From: Streptosporangiaceae bacterium NEAU-GS5
Lineage (GTDB): Bacteria; Actinomycetota; Actinomycetes; Streptosporangiales; Streptosporangiaceae
Direction of reading: 5' to 3'
DNA: 64,000 nt
Assembly (NCBI GenBank): GCA_017592665.1
Contig: JAGFNW010000015.1
Span: 1-64,000, forward strand
Positions 34,467 through 43,255 of the stretch are shown piece by piece; positions within the stretch are counted from its first letter, which is position 1; each line of letters starts with the position of its first letter. The position numbers and the translations under genes were made by a program. The notes below the pieces were generated by a model. That model was not told the DNA's origin and ran no database searches. It was given only the letters and a program-made list of their open reading frames with translations.

Positions 34467-35853
34467 TCTCCAACTCCGAGAGCAGCGTCGCCGCGTCCAT
34501 CTTCCCTTGCAGGAAGCCCGGCAGGAGCTGCTCGAACTCGTCGTCGATCTTCGTGCTCTTGGTGGTGACGTTGATCTGCGGCACCTCCTTGGCGAGCGCG
34601 GCGGCGTTGGCCGTCCACTTGTCGCCGCCGAAGAACGGGTCGGGCGCGGTGATGACCGGGTCGTTCGAAACCGGACCGTAGAGGGCCTCGAACTGGTTTC
34701 CGCCCTTCTCGTACGAGACCTCCCGACCCTCTACCGTCAGCAGCCAGAAGCTGAGGAACGCGAACGCGGCCTCGGGGTTCTTGCTCTGCTGAGTGACGAT
34801 GAGGCTGGTGCCGCCGCGGTTGCTGGACCGCGCGCCGCCGTCGTGGAAGGCCGGCAGGGGGATGCCGCCCCACTCGCCCGAGGTCTCCTTGGCGAACGTG
34901 CTCGGGTAGTACTTCCACCAGGCCGGCGCCATCCAGGTGGCCACGGAGCCCGAGGCCAGCGCCTTGACGGCGGCCTGGTCCGAGGCCACGTCGTTGACGG
35001 TGACGCCTTCGTCGCGCAGCCGCTTGATGAGGTTGAGCGCCTCGACGTTCTTCGGGTCGGTGAAGGTGGGGTCGCCCTTCGCGTCGAAGAACTGGCCGCC
35101 GTTCTGCTGGACGAGGGCGCGGAAGTCGTGTGACAGGCTCTCGATGCCGTTGGGCGGGGCGACCTGGTTCGACATCATCAGATGCGCCTGGCCGCCGGAG
35201 TCGGCCGCCAGCTTCTTGCCTGCGGCGATGAAGTCGTCCCAGGTCTTGAGGCTGCTGGGGTCGATGCCGTACTTCTTGAAGGTGTCGCGGCGGTAGGCCA
35301 GCTGCATGGGGCCGGCCTCCCACGGGACGGCCTGGATCGTGCCGTCCGGCCGGGTGACATTCTTGATCTTGAAGTCCGGGAAGTCGGCGACGTGCGGTTT
35401 CATGCACGCCGTCAGGTCGGTCAGCGGCATGTTCCATACGGAGGGCGCGTCGTCGTCCTGCCACTCGGAGATGTCGGGGGCGCCCTGTCCCGCGCGCATC
35501 GCGGTGAGCAGCTTGGTGCCGATGTCCTCTGCCCCGACGTCGACGACGTTGACTTTGACGTTGGGGTAGGCCTTGTTGAACTCGGGGACGATCGCGTTGG
35601 GGGCGTCATTGGTCCACCCCCAGAAGTTCAGCGTGCCGGAGAGCGTGGTGTTGGGCTTGTCCGCCGTCGCGAGCGGGGCCGTCGGGTTGGGGCAGGCGGG
35701 GCTGGCAGCGGCACCGGCGCCGCCGGCGGCGGCGGCGGGGGTCTTGCTCGTCGTGCCACCACCACAGGCCGCAGTGGCGGCCAGCAGGACGCATAGCGCC
35801 GACGCCGCTGCCGGTACAGTGGCGCGGCGCCTGCCTAGGGAGGACATCCTCAT
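34447..35853 (-). CDS. Sugar-binding lipoprotein of ABC transporter
   Basis: This 468-residue family 1 extracellular solute-binding protein has a signal peptide with an arginine-rich n-region and lipobox ending at C30 (ATAAC), followed by a Gly/Ala linker. ATG 35853 is chosen because AGGAG lies upstream and the signal peptide starts there. It is the first gene of the seven-gene operon, 95 bp downstream of the shared operator. Many Trp residues in the mature part fit carbohydrate stacking. Confidence 0.88.
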   Translation of the reverse strand: MRMSSLGRRRATVPAAASALCVLLAATAACGGGTTSKTPAAAAGGAGAAASPACPNPTAPLATADKPNTTLSGTLNFWGWTNDAPNAIVPEFNKAYPNVKVNVVDVGAEDIGTKLLTAMRAGQGAPDISEWQDDDAPSVWNMPLTDLTACMKPHVADFPDFKIKNVTRPDGTIQAVPWEAGPMQLAYRRDTFKKYGIDPSSLKTWDDFIAAGKKLAADSGGQAHLMMSNQVAPPNGIESLSHDFRALVQQNGGQFFDAKGDPTFTDPKNVEALNLIKRLRDEGVTVNDVASDQAAVKALASGSVATWMAPAWWKYYPSTFAKETSGEWGGIPLPAFHDGGARSSNRGGTSLIVTQQSKNPEAAFAFLSFWLLTVEGREVSYEKGGNQFEALYGPVSNDPVITAPDPFFGGDKWTANAAALAKEVPQINVTTKSTKIDDEFEQLLPGFLQGKMDAATLLSELENAVMAR

Positions 35854-35947
35854 GCCTGGTACTCCTGTCGGATTCCGGTAGCCCCGCCGAGCTGTCACGT
35901 TCGGCGGACGGACCCCCTTCTAGCTGGGACGCAAGGGCCCGTCGTAA

Positions 35948-35969
35948 ATTGGACTACTGGTCGACCAAT
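35948..35969 (-). promoter_or_regulatory. FadR-type operator and promoter of the transporter-GH2 operon
   Basis: The core ACTGGTCGACCAAT (35956-35969) plus the preceding ATTGGACT is identical over 22 bases to 23734-23755. On the minus strand TTGGTC, 16 nt and TACGAC make the promoter. The spacing to -10 matches the other site. Confidence 0.82.
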
Positions 35970-36007
35970 CTATGCCGCAGCATTACGAGGGTCAAGACAC
36001 CGCCAGA

Positions 36008-36328
36008 TCACGAGGAAAGCACGGTTGCGAGGTTTGCGGCGTCCGCCTCGGCGCGGTCGGCAAGAGGGACGCCGCGGACCGGGTTGACCGGGGCGTCCGA
36101 TGCGCCCGCCAGGTGCAATGCCGTCAGGAAGCCCGTCATCCTCGCGGCCATGTCCGGCGCGTCGGCAGGCGGCCTCACCATGACGTCGTCCCAGCCGCCG
36201 GCCATGACCTCGGTGGAGAGGTGGGCGAGGTCGGGGTGCCGGCGCTCGAGCAGCCACCTGACCAGCTCCGGGGTGACCTCCACTTCCGCGGCCGGCATCG
36301 GGCGCGGGGTCATGGGCCGGCCTGCCAC
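36008..36328 (-). pseudogene. Internally deleted aminoglycoside phosphotransferase-like gene
   Basis: A short 106-residue ORF joins an APH-type N-terminus (EVEVTPELVRWLLERRHPDL, GGWDDVMVR) directly to a later APH segment (MTGFLTALHLAG...NPVRGVPLADR). The nucleotide-binding Lys region between them and the whole HxD catalytic lobe are missing. The reading frame survives but the kinase cannot be active. It is a relic between the transporter operon and RidA. Confidence 0.6.
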
Positions 36329-36401
36329 GTGCGACGCGGGATCACAGGGCTTCCCATGAGAGCGCCTCCCGGGTGCCGACGTTCTGGACCAGGGAACATG
36401 C

Positions 36402-36791
36402 TCACACGACGGCGATGGCGTCGATCTCGACCAGGAACTCGGGGGCCAGGCCGGCGACGAAGTGGACCGTGATGGCCGGCGGCGGGTCGGACCGGTTCCA
36501 CACCTCCTGGAAGGCGGCCACGCCGTCTTCGATCGAGTTTCCCTCCACTACGGCGATGCGCCAGTGCACGATGTCGGCCAGGCTCGCCCCCTCGCTCTCC
36601 AGGATGGTCGCCAGGTTGCGGAACGCCTGCCTTGCCTGCTCTCTCAGCGTGGAGCCGACGACCTTGCCGTCGGCGTCGACGCCGTTCTGCCCGCCGATGT
36701 AGATCGTCTTGGTCGGCTGTTCGACCACGACGGCCTGACTGAAGGCCGGGCTGCGGTGAAGTCCTTCAGGGTTGATGTGCCGTACACCCAC
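36402..36791 (-). CDS. RidA-family protein
   Basis: This 129-residue YjgF/RidA-type protein is expected to form trimers that hydrolyse reactive imines. Visible parts are YIGGQNGVDADGKVVG and the C-terminal FLVEIDAIAVV, where the usual Arg of the active form (R in VARLP) is not evident. GTG 36791 is chosen because AGAGGAGG lies eight bases upstream. It is divergent from the CGNR regulator over the twin operator and probably controlled by it. Confidence 0.78.
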   Translation of the reverse strand: MGVRHINPEGLHRSPAFSQAVVVEQPTKTIYIGGQNGVDADGKVVGSTLREQARQAFRNLATILESEGASLADIVHWRIAVVEGNSIEDGVAAFQEVWNRSDPPPAITVHFVAGLAPEFLVEIDAIAVV

Positions 36792-36813
36792 GTGCTCATC
36801 CTCCTCTGTCGAT

Positions 36814-36861
36814 GACACCGGTAATAGCGGTGTCGTTCATGACACCAGTTATAGTGGTTTC
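36814..36861. promoter_or_regulatory. Twin operator between ridA and the CGNR regulator
   Basis: Two 21-bp inverted repeats with arms GACACC and GGTGTC or GGTTTC around a TA-rich centre lie at 36814-36834 and 36841-36861, 27 bp apart. The second contains TATAGT (36850-36855), an excellent -10, six bases before the CGNR ATG. This points to a leaderless message and autoregulation. Confidence 0.75.
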
Positions 36862-37503
36862 ATGCGAGCCAACGCAACCGGACGTGTGCTGCACAGCCCC
36901 CGGGGAGGGTCGTTCTTCTTCGACGCCGGCGCCGTCTGCCTCGACTTCGCCCACACCGGCGGCGAGGGTGACTACGCGATATACGAGACCCTTCACAGGC
37001 CTTCCGACCTGGCCGAATGGCTGGCCCAGCCGCCACCGGCCGCGGTCGTGACGGCCCCCGTGACGGCCCGCGAACTGACCGCGGCCAAGGCGCTCCGCCA
37101 GGCGATCTGGGATGCGGCGCACGCCCAGGCGGCGCGGCGCCCCCTCCCCACCGAGGCGATCGCGACCATCAACCGGGCCGCGGCCGCGCCGCCGCTGGTC
37201 CCCGAACTGACCGTCAACGGCACGACCGCGGGCTGGGTGGCACCGGTGCTGGCAACGCAAGCGTTGTCGATGCTGGCGCGGCAGATGATCGAGCTGCTGT
37301 CCGGCCCGCTCTCCGGGCGCATCCGCGAGTGCGAGGGCGACAACTGCCCGCTGGTCTTCGTCGACTCCTCCCGTCCCGGCACCCGGCGCTGGTGCAGCAT
37401 GGAGCGTTGTGGCAACCGCCACAAGCTCCGGGCGCTGCGCGCCCGGCAGACCGCCGATGCCGGCAGTGCCGGCGACCCAGGAAAACGTCGCTCTCAAGGC
37501 TGA
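36862..37503 (+). CDS. CGNR zinc-finger/ABATE-domain regulator
   Basis: This 213-residue protein has an N-terminal ABATE (stress-induced) domain, FFDAGAVCLDFAHTGG, and a C-terminal CGNR zinc finger with Cys in IRECEGDNC, RWCSMERCGNRHK. ATG 36862 follows a TATAGT box by six bases, so the transcript is probably leaderless. Family members are transcription factors of unknown ligand. It overlaps the twin operator and is divergent from ridA. Confidence 0.82.
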   Translation: MRANATGRVLHSPRGGSFFFDAGAVCLDFAHTGGEGDYAIYETLHRPSDLAEWLAQPPPAAVVTAPVTARELTAAKALRQAIWDAAHAQAARRPLPTEAIATINRAAAAPPLVPELTVNGTTAGWVAPVLATQALSMLARQMIELLSGPLSGRIRECEGDNCPLVFVDSSRPGTRRWCSMERCGNRHKLRALRARQTADAGSAGDPGKRRSQG

Positions 37504-37538
37504 CTCGCGGCAGGTCCTCGCCGGTCTATCGTCGGTTC

Positions 37539-38690
37539 ATGGCCGGGCTCATCGAATCGCCGGGCCCGCGTGACGTGCTGCTGGCAGTGGGCATCGCCGG
37601 CCTGTCCCAGGCCGAGGTGTGGACCGGAGCCATCGCGGGTGGCCCGCGATGGCTGGTGGCCGTCACCGGGCTGGTGATGGGTGTGGCGCTGGTGTGGCGC
37701 CGGCGGTTCCCGATGGGGACGCTGGTGATCGTGTTCGCCGGCGAGATCGGCCAGGCCGCTCTTGGCGTGAGTTCCAACGCCGGCTTCGCCGCTTTCTTCG
37801 CCTTGGTGGTGGCGGTCTGCTCGGCGGCCTACCACGCCCGGCACCCGATGGTGGTCCTGCCGGTCGCGATAGGCCTGGTCTGGGTCGGGGTGCTGATCGA
37901 AAACGGCCCCTCGCCCGGCGACCTGGTCTACGCGAGCGTGTTCGTTGGCGGTGTGTGGCTGGCCGGTCACGCCCTGAGCATCCGGCAGGTGCGCTCCCAG
38001 TTGTTCGAACAGCGGGCCGTCCAGGCGGAGCGGGAGGCCGCCTGGCAGGCGGCGGTCGCGGTGGACCAGGAGCGCGCTCGGATCGCACGCGAGTTGCACG
38101 ATGTGGTCGCCAACAGCATGAGCGCCATGGCGCTGCACGTCGGCGGGATCCGCCGCCTGCTGCGGCCCGAACAGCAGACCGAGCGCGAAGCCCTGCTGGT
38201 TGCCGAACGGACCGGCCGTCAGGCGCTCACCGAGCTGCACCGGCTGCTCGGCCTGCTCCGCGAGGGCGGCCAGGCGGAGCCGCACACACCGCTGCCGCGG
38301 CTGGCCGACGCCGGTGACCTGCTCGAGCCGGCGCGGATGGGCGGGCTGAGCGCCGAACTCCGGGTTGAGGGAACCCCGCAGCCGCTGCCGCCCGGCATCG
38401 ATCTGTCGGCCTACCGGATCCTGCAGGAGGCGATCACCAACGTGGTCAAACACGCTGACGCCACCCGGCTCGACTGCGTCATCCGCTACGACCACCAGAC
38501 GTTACGCCTCGACGTCGTCAACGACGGCAGGCCGCCGCGAGCCGACGCGGCGGCGCCCGCGGGCGGGCACGGACTCATCGGGATGCGGGAACGGGTCGCG
38601 CTGTACGGCGGAACGCTGGAGGCCGGGCCGCGTCCGGAATGCGGCTACCGTGTCACCGCCGTCCTCCCGTTGGACGGACAGCCGGCGTGA
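37539..38690 (+). CDS. NarL-type sensor histidine kinase
   Basis: This 383-residue protein has about five hydrophobic segments in residues 10-150 and no large periplasmic sensor. The HisKA_3 phospho-acceptor is H187 (RELHDVVANSM). The HATPase region shows ILQEAITNVVKHADA and GHGLIGMRERV. TATCGT six bases before ATG 37539 suggests leaderless translation. The stop overlaps the response regulator start by 4 nt, giving a standard two-component pair. Confidence 0.87.
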   Translation: MAGLIESPGPRDVLLAVGIAGLSQAEVWTGAIAGGPRWLVAVTGLVMGVALVWRRRFPMGTLVIVFAGEIGQAALGVSSNAGFAAFFALVVAVCSAAYHARHPMVVLPVAIGLVWVGVLIENGPSPGDLVYASVFVGGVWLAGHALSIRQVRSQLFEQRAVQAEREAAWQAAVAVDQERARIARELHDVVANSMSAMALHVGGIRRLLRPEQQTEREALLVAERTGRQALTELHRLLGLLREGGQAEPHTPLPRLADAGDLLEPARMGGLSAELRVEGTPQPLPPGIDLSAYRILQEAITNVVKHADATRLDCVIRYDHQTLRLDVVNDGRPPRADAAAPAGGHGLIGMRERVALYGGTLEAGPRPECGYRVTAVLPLDGQPA

Positions 38691-39346
38691 CGATCCGTGT
38701 GCTGCTCGCCGACGATCAGCAGATGATACGGGCCGGGCTGCGCCTGGTCATCGCCGCCGAACCGGACATCGAGGTGGTGGGCGAGGCCGGCGATGGACCC
38801 GGCGCGGTGACCGCGGCGCGGCGGCTGCGCCCCGATGTGACGCTCATGGACATCCGCATGCCCAAGCTGGACGGCATCCAGGCCACCAGCCGGCTGTACG
38901 CCGACACCCCGCCGCCCACCCGCGTCATCGTCCTGACCACCTTCGACATCGACTCGTACGTGTATGAGGCGCTGCGCGCCGGGGCAAGCGGCTTCCTGCT
39001 CAAGAACGCGCCACCGGAAGACCTCGTCCGCGCCATCCGCGTCGTCGCCTCCGGCGCCGGGCTGCTGGACCCCGCCGTCACCCGCCGAGTGATCGAGGAG
39101 TTCGCCCGCACCCCCGCGGCCCACCCGCCGCCTATCCAGGTCGCCACCTTGACCGCCCGCGAGCTGGAGGTTCTGCACCTGGTGGCGCAAGGCCTCTCCA
39201 ACGCCGAGATCGCCGCCCGCCTCTACGTCAGCGAGGCCACCGTCAAGACCCACGTCGCCCGGATCCTCACCAAACTCGCCCTCCGCGACCGCGTTCAGGC
39301 CGTCGTGTACGCGTACGAACACGGCCTTGTCCGCCCCGGCGGCTGA
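38687..39346 (+). CDS. NarL/FixJ-type response regulator
   Basis: This 219-residue protein has a receiver domain with acidic pocket DDQQ, phospho-acceptor Asp in LMDIRMPKLDG and Lys in LLKNAPPE. A LuxR-type HTH is at the C-terminus (LTARELEVLHLVAQGLSNAE). GTG 38687 overlaps the kinase stop. The regulated genes are not evident; the neighbours are a convergent LysR gene and the CGNR gene. Confidence 0.88.
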   Translation: MTIRVLLADDQQMIRAGLRLVIAAEPDIEVVGEAGDGPGAVTAARRLRPDVTLMDIRMPKLDGIQATSRLYADTPPPTRVIVLTTFDIDSYVYEALRAGASGFLLKNAPPEDLVRAIRVVASGAGLLDPAVTRRVIEEFARTPAAHPPPIQVATLTARELEVLHLVAQGLSNAEIAARLYVSEATVKTHVARILTKLALRDRVQAVVYAYEHGLVRPGG

Positions 39347-39352
39347 CCGGCC

Positions 39353-40297
39353 CTACGCGAGGTCCCTCTCGTCCGGCGCCGGCGCTGCGGTGGAGGCGGC
39401 GGCGTTCAGCCAGCCGAGTTGCCGCGCGAGTTGCCGGGCGATGTCGATGACGGCGGCGACGCGCTCCGAACGGGTGCCGAGATGCCAGAGCAGCGACCAT
39501 GGGTACTGCGCCGCGGGTTCGACCAGAGGGCGCCAGACCGTGCGCGGCTGATTGGACGTGCGTGAGGAGGAGGGCACGCACAATACGCAGCGCCGCTGGA
39601 GGACCAGGTCCGCGGCCGCGCGCGTGCTCTGGACCGTGCCCTCGTAGACGGCGGGCGCGAATCCGGCCGACCTGCACAGCTCGATGACGAACTGATTGAG
39701 CTCCGGCGCCTGAGTGTCTTCGCCGAGCAGGAGCAGCTCGTCTTCGAGCCGGGCGACGGGCACGCTGGTCTGCGCCGCGAACGGATGATCATCAGAGACC
39801 AGCACACCGAGGGGGTCGAGCCGGATGACTTCCGAGGCGACGCCCTCAGGGGTCAGGGAGGCGTGCCCGATCCCGATGTCCAGGCGTCCGTCGGCCAGTT
39901 GCCGATATTGCTCGGGGGTGCCGGCCTCGACCTGGTGGATCAGCAGGTCGGGATGGCGTTGCTGGACCGCGCGGAGGATCTGCGGCATCGAGTCGTAGCC
40001 GGCGTCGATGATGCCGGCCCGAAGCGTGGGAGTCGAGGCGACGGCGTCGCGCGCGACGCGCACCGCCCGGCCCACATGGTCGAGGATCTGGCGTGCCTCG
40101 ATCAGAAATGCCACGCCGGCCGATGTGAGCTCGACGTTGTGGGTGGTGCGATTCAGCAGGCGCACCCCCAGCTCGCGCTCCAGCCGTTGCACCTGCTGGC
40201 TGAGCGCGGACTGCACGATGTGCTCACGGGCTGCTGCCCGGCCGAAGTGCAGTTCTTCGGCCAGGGTCACGAAGTATCGGAGTTGGCGCAGCTCCAT
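39353..40297 (-). CDS. LysR-family regulator
   Basis: This 314-residue protein starts at ATG 40297 behind GGAAGGGG. The LysR HTH is MELRQLRYFVTLAEELHFGR to the ALSQQVQRLE helix. The effector-binding domain follows. It is convergent with the response regulator, only six bases away, and lies 60 bp downstream of the desaturase stop. The target is not identifiable. Confidence 0.85.
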   Translation of the reverse strand: MELRQLRYFVTLAEELHFGRAAAREHIVQSALSQQVQRLERELGVRLLNRTTHNVELTSAGVAFLIEARQILDHVGRAVRVARDAVASTPTLRAGIIDAGYDSMPQILRAVQQRHPDLLIHQVEAGTPEQYRQLADGRLDIGIGHASLTPEGVASEVIRLDPLGVLVSDDHPFAAQTSVPVARLEDELLLLGEDTQAPELNQFVIELCRSAGFAPAVYEGTVQSTRAAADLVLQRRCVLCVPSSSRTSNQPRTVWRPLVEPAAQYPWSLLWHLGTRSERVAAVIDIARQLARQLGWLNAAASTAAPAPDERDLA

Positions 40298-40357
40298 GCC
40301 GCCACCCCTTCCAACCGGGCGGCACCGGCGGGACGGTCCTCCCTTCACCTTAGATCC

Positions 40358-41338
40358 TCACGAAGGGCGACGCCTCAAGCGGACCCGATCTCGGCCGGGC
40401 CAGTGCACGTCGGTGGCCCAGCCCAGCCGCTCGAACACGTGGATCACCGCGGCGGACGGATCGATCTGATTGCGCCGCATCCCGTGGCGGGCCGAGGTCG
40501 GGTTGCTGTGATGGCCGTTGTGCCAGCTCTCCCCGAACGACAGCAGGGCCAGCGGCCACAGGTTTGTCGAGCGGTCGTGGCGGCGTGTCTTGAAGGGCCT
40601 GTTGCCGACCATGTGGCACAGGGAGTTGACGCTCCATGTGACGTGCTGGAATAGGGCCACTCGGACGAGTCCGGCCCACAGGAAGGCGGTCAGCCCGCCG
40701 TACAGGGTGCCGGTGATCGCCCAGCCGGCCAGGAACGGCAGCGTCAGCGACACCGCGCACAACGCCGGGAAGGCGCGCGTCACCCGGGCCATCGCGGGAT
40801 CGTCCAGCAGATCGGGGGCATATCGGCGGGTATCGGTGGGATCATCGGCGAACATCCAGCCCAGGTGAGCATGGGCGAGCCCGCGCAGCTGGCCGCGCAT
40901 GCTGGTGCCATACCTGTATGGGGAGTGCGGATCGCCGGGACGGTCGGTGAAGGCGTGGTGACGGCGGTGGATCGCCACCCAATCGGTGAGATTGCCTTCG
41001 AAGCTCATCGATCCGGCGACCGCCAGGACCACCCGCAACCACGGCCGGGCGGTAAAGGATCCATGGGTGAACAACCGGTGGAATCCCACGGTCGTCCCGA
41101 GCCCGGTCACGATGTAGAGGGCCGCGGCCAGGAGCAGATCCGTGAGCGCGATCCCCGACCCCCACGCCAGGAAGATTCCGACGCCGAGCGCCACGAACGG
41201 CAGCACGACGATCGCACCAGTCAGCCCCATCTGAGCCGCGTTGGCGGGAGGGTGTTCGTCCGCGCCGGGAAAGGGTGATGTTCCGTCGTAGTCTGGCGGC
41301 CGCTCCACCGTTCGGATAGAAAGAGTGTCTTGTGTCAC
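40358..41338 (-). CDS. Acyl-CoA/acyl-lipid desaturase (stearoyl-CoA type)
   Basis: This 326-residue integral membrane di-iron desaturase has the three histidine boxes HRLFTH (87-92), HRRHH (124-128) and HNGHH (273-277) and four hydrophobic segments. It would insert a cis double bond, usually delta-9, to adjust membrane fluidity. The start is GTG 41338. It is 12 bp downstream of the UBP zinc-finger gene, so the two are probably co-transcribed. Confidence 0.87.
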   Translation of the reverse strand: MTQDTLSIRTVERPPDYDGTSPFPGADEHPPANAAQMGLTGAIVVLPFVALGVGIFLAWGSGIALTDLLLAAALYIVTGLGTTVGFHRLFTHGSFTARPWLRVVLAVAGSMSFEGNLTDWVAIHRRHHAFTDRPGDPHSPYRYGTSMRGQLRGLAHAHLGWMFADDPTDTRRYAPDLLDDPAMARVTRAFPALCAVSLTLPFLAGWAITGTLYGGLTAFLWAGLVRVALFQHVTWSVNSLCHMVGNRPFKTRRHDRSTNLWPLALLSFGESWHNGHHSNPTSARHGMRRNQIDPSAAVIHVFERLGWATDVHWPGRDRVRLRRRPS

Positions 41339-41350
41339 TTTTGTCCTAAT

Positions 41351-41656
41351 TCATACGTTTCGTTTGTGTACGTAGCACCATCGCCAGGACGATCCCTCGT
41401 CCAGCGCGGCGAAGACCGGGTGGTCCGTCTCCTCGTAGTGCGCCCGAGCGTGGCTGCCTGCCGAATCGTCGGAACAGGCCACCCAGCCGCAGGTGAGGCA
41501 GGCCAGCAAGCGCGTCCAGGTCAGACCGAGGAGCAGGCATTCCCCGCATTCGGGAGGTCCGTACTCCACGACGAAGAGCTGGTCGAGATGGTCACAGCGC
41601 GGTGCCTGGCCGTTCAGACCGGCGCGCGAGGTGGCGCTCATGCCTTTCGCGCCCAC
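41351..41656 (-). CDS. UBP-type zinc-finger protein
   Basis: This 101-residue protein carries a full UBP/HUb zinc finger: C21-x-H23, C37-x2-C40, C53-x2-C56, C61, H69, H73 and H79, ending WCYVHKRNV. In eukaryotes this fold binds the ubiquitin C-terminus; bacterial versions have no known ligand. GTG 41656 follows AGGGG at good distance. Its closeness to the desaturase suggests a linked function such as a redox partner or regulator. Confidence 0.8.
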   Translation of the reverse strand: MGAKGMSATSRAGLNGQAPRCDHLDQLFVVEYGPPECGECLLLGLTWTRLLACLTCGWVACSDDSAGSHARAHYEETDHPVFAALDEGSSWRWCYVHKRNV

Positions 41657-41758
41657 GGTCGTTCACCCCTTATCGCAGTGCTCAGATGCGAGACCTGATC
41701 ACTGTTCAGTCAATGCGGCCGACGGGGCGGGGGAAAGCGCCGATCCCAGCAAGGCCCA

Positions 41759-43255
41759 TCACCAGTGGCGATGGCCAGGAGGTCGCATCGCGTCGAGGAG
41801 GGCTTCGACGTCGGCGACGGCGAACCCGATGCGCGTGTCGCTGATTCCGTACGGCAGCCACAGAGAGCCCGCATGCAGCAGACCGCCGCACGAGTAGACG
41901 ACGTTGGGCACGTAGCCGTCGCGTTCGACGTCGGAGGGGGCGAGCAGGGGTTCCGGCAGCTCGGCGATGATGCGCTCGGGGTGGTGCAGATCGAGGAGCA
42001 GAGCTCCGATGACGTATCGGCGCATCGGGCCGACCCCGTGGGTGAGCACCAGCCAGCCGCGGTCGGTTTCCAGCGGAGATCCGCAGTTGCCGACCTGGAT
42101 CAGCTCCCAACTGCTGTGCGGCGTGTGCAGAGGGGCGACGTGCTGCCAGCGGTTCTGGTCATCGAGGACGGCCAGGCCGCTGGTCTCGCCGTCGGAGCGG
42201 CACAGCGCGAGATGGCGCCCGCCGACCGTACGGGGGAACAGCGCCACACCCTTGTTACGGGCCGCGGGCCCGCGTAGCGGGGCCATTTCGAACTGCTGGA
42301 AGTCGCTGGTGGTCAACATTCGGCCGGCGATGTGGAGTCCGTCGTAGGCCGTGTATGTGGCGTGGTAGACCGATTCGCCGTCGTCGCCGATGAACTCGAC
42401 GAAGCGGGCGTCTTCCATGCCGTTGGATTCCGACGGCGCCGATGGCCACAGCACGCGGCGGCCGAGGGGGACCTCGGCGGGAAAGCTCACCGAATAGTCA
42501 TCGGTGATCATGCGGCGCAGCTGTTCGAGGGTGCCGTGCGTGGTGGTCCGGCTGAGCAGATCGGCGGGCAGACGGCCGAGCACCTGCTCGAATTCGGCGT
42601 CGTCGAAAAGCCCGGGCAGCGACTCCAGAACGGTCGCGGACACCTCGTTGTCGCGGCCCGATTCGGCGAGTCCGGCGGCCAGCAGGTCGTGACGGTGCCG
42701 GGCGCCGGCGCGATGGCCCGTGTGCAGCGGCCCGGCTCGTTCTGTGACGACAAGGCCGTTCTCCGGGCCCAGCACCGCCGTGACGAAGCCGATGGACGAC
42801 AGATGCCCCTCGCCGATCTGGCGCAGGCTGATGACCACGCGCGACTGGCCGGGCGCCAACGCGGACTGGTCGGGGTGCCGCACGATGGACGGATTGCAGA
42901 GCGCGGCGCCCTCTACCGAGTATTCGTGGCTGAAATGGGCGCCGACGAGCAGCCGCCCCGCCGGCGACAGATCGGCGGACTGCGGCACGCGATGCCGGAC
43001 CAGGTCGTAGTGGTGCCGGAAGGTCGCGTCGAGGTCGTGATGACGGTCGCCGAACAGCCGCACCGTCTGTTCCAGCAGCCGGTCGATCTCCTTCTCGTCG
43101 AGCCCGGCGATGCGTTCGATCAGAGCCGAGGCGCGGGTGCGTTCCAGCACGCCGTCCTCGCCGGGAACGAAGAGCTTGATGATGACGCGGCGCGGGTCGG
43201 GCGCCAAGTCATGCTTCAGCCGCGTGGACAGGCCTGCTTCCGTCACGACAACCAC
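41759..43255 (-). CDS. GH130-like glycosidase/phosphorylase
   Basis: This 498-residue protein has a five-bladed beta-propeller composition with GMEDARFVEF and YTAYDG motifs typical of GH130, enzymes that phosphorolyse or hydrolyse beta-mannosides. About 120 extra residues at the N-terminus precede the propeller. It is cytoplasmic. GTG 43255 or GTG 43246 are both possible; the latter gives the 4-nt overlap usual in this operon. It is the third gene after GT4 and an alpha/alpha-barrel-like protein, which suggests turnover of a mannose-containing glycan or storage oligosaccharide. Confidence 0.75.
   Translation of the reverse strand: MVVVTEAGLSTRLKHDLAPDPRRVIIKLFVPGEDGVLERTRASALIERIAGLDEKEIDRLLEQTVRLFGDRHHDLDATFRHHYDLVRHRVPQSADLSPAGRLLVGAHFSHEYSVEGAALCNPSIVRHPDQSALAPGQSRVVISLRQIGEGHLSSIGFVTAVLGPENGLVVTERAGPLHTGHRAGARHRHDLLAAGLAESGRDNEVSATVLESLPGLFDDAEFEQVLGRLPADLLSRTTTHGTLEQLRRMITDDYSVSFPAEVPLGRRVLWPSAPSESNGMEDARFVEFIGDDGESVYHATYTAYDGLHIAGRMLTTSDFQQFEMAPLRGPAARNKGVALFPRTVGGRHLALCRSDGETSGLAVLDDQNRWQHVAPLHTPHSSWELIQVGNCGSPLETDRGWLVLTHGVGPMRRYVIGALLLDLHHPERIIAELPEPLLAPSDVERDGYVPNVVYSCGGLLHAGSLWLPYGISDTRIGFAVADVEALLDAMRPPGHRHW

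Noticed and set aside
37017-37538. Kinase starting inside the CGNR gene
   Set aside because: This part is a frame-shifted read of the CGNR gene; ATG 37539 begins the membrane domain.
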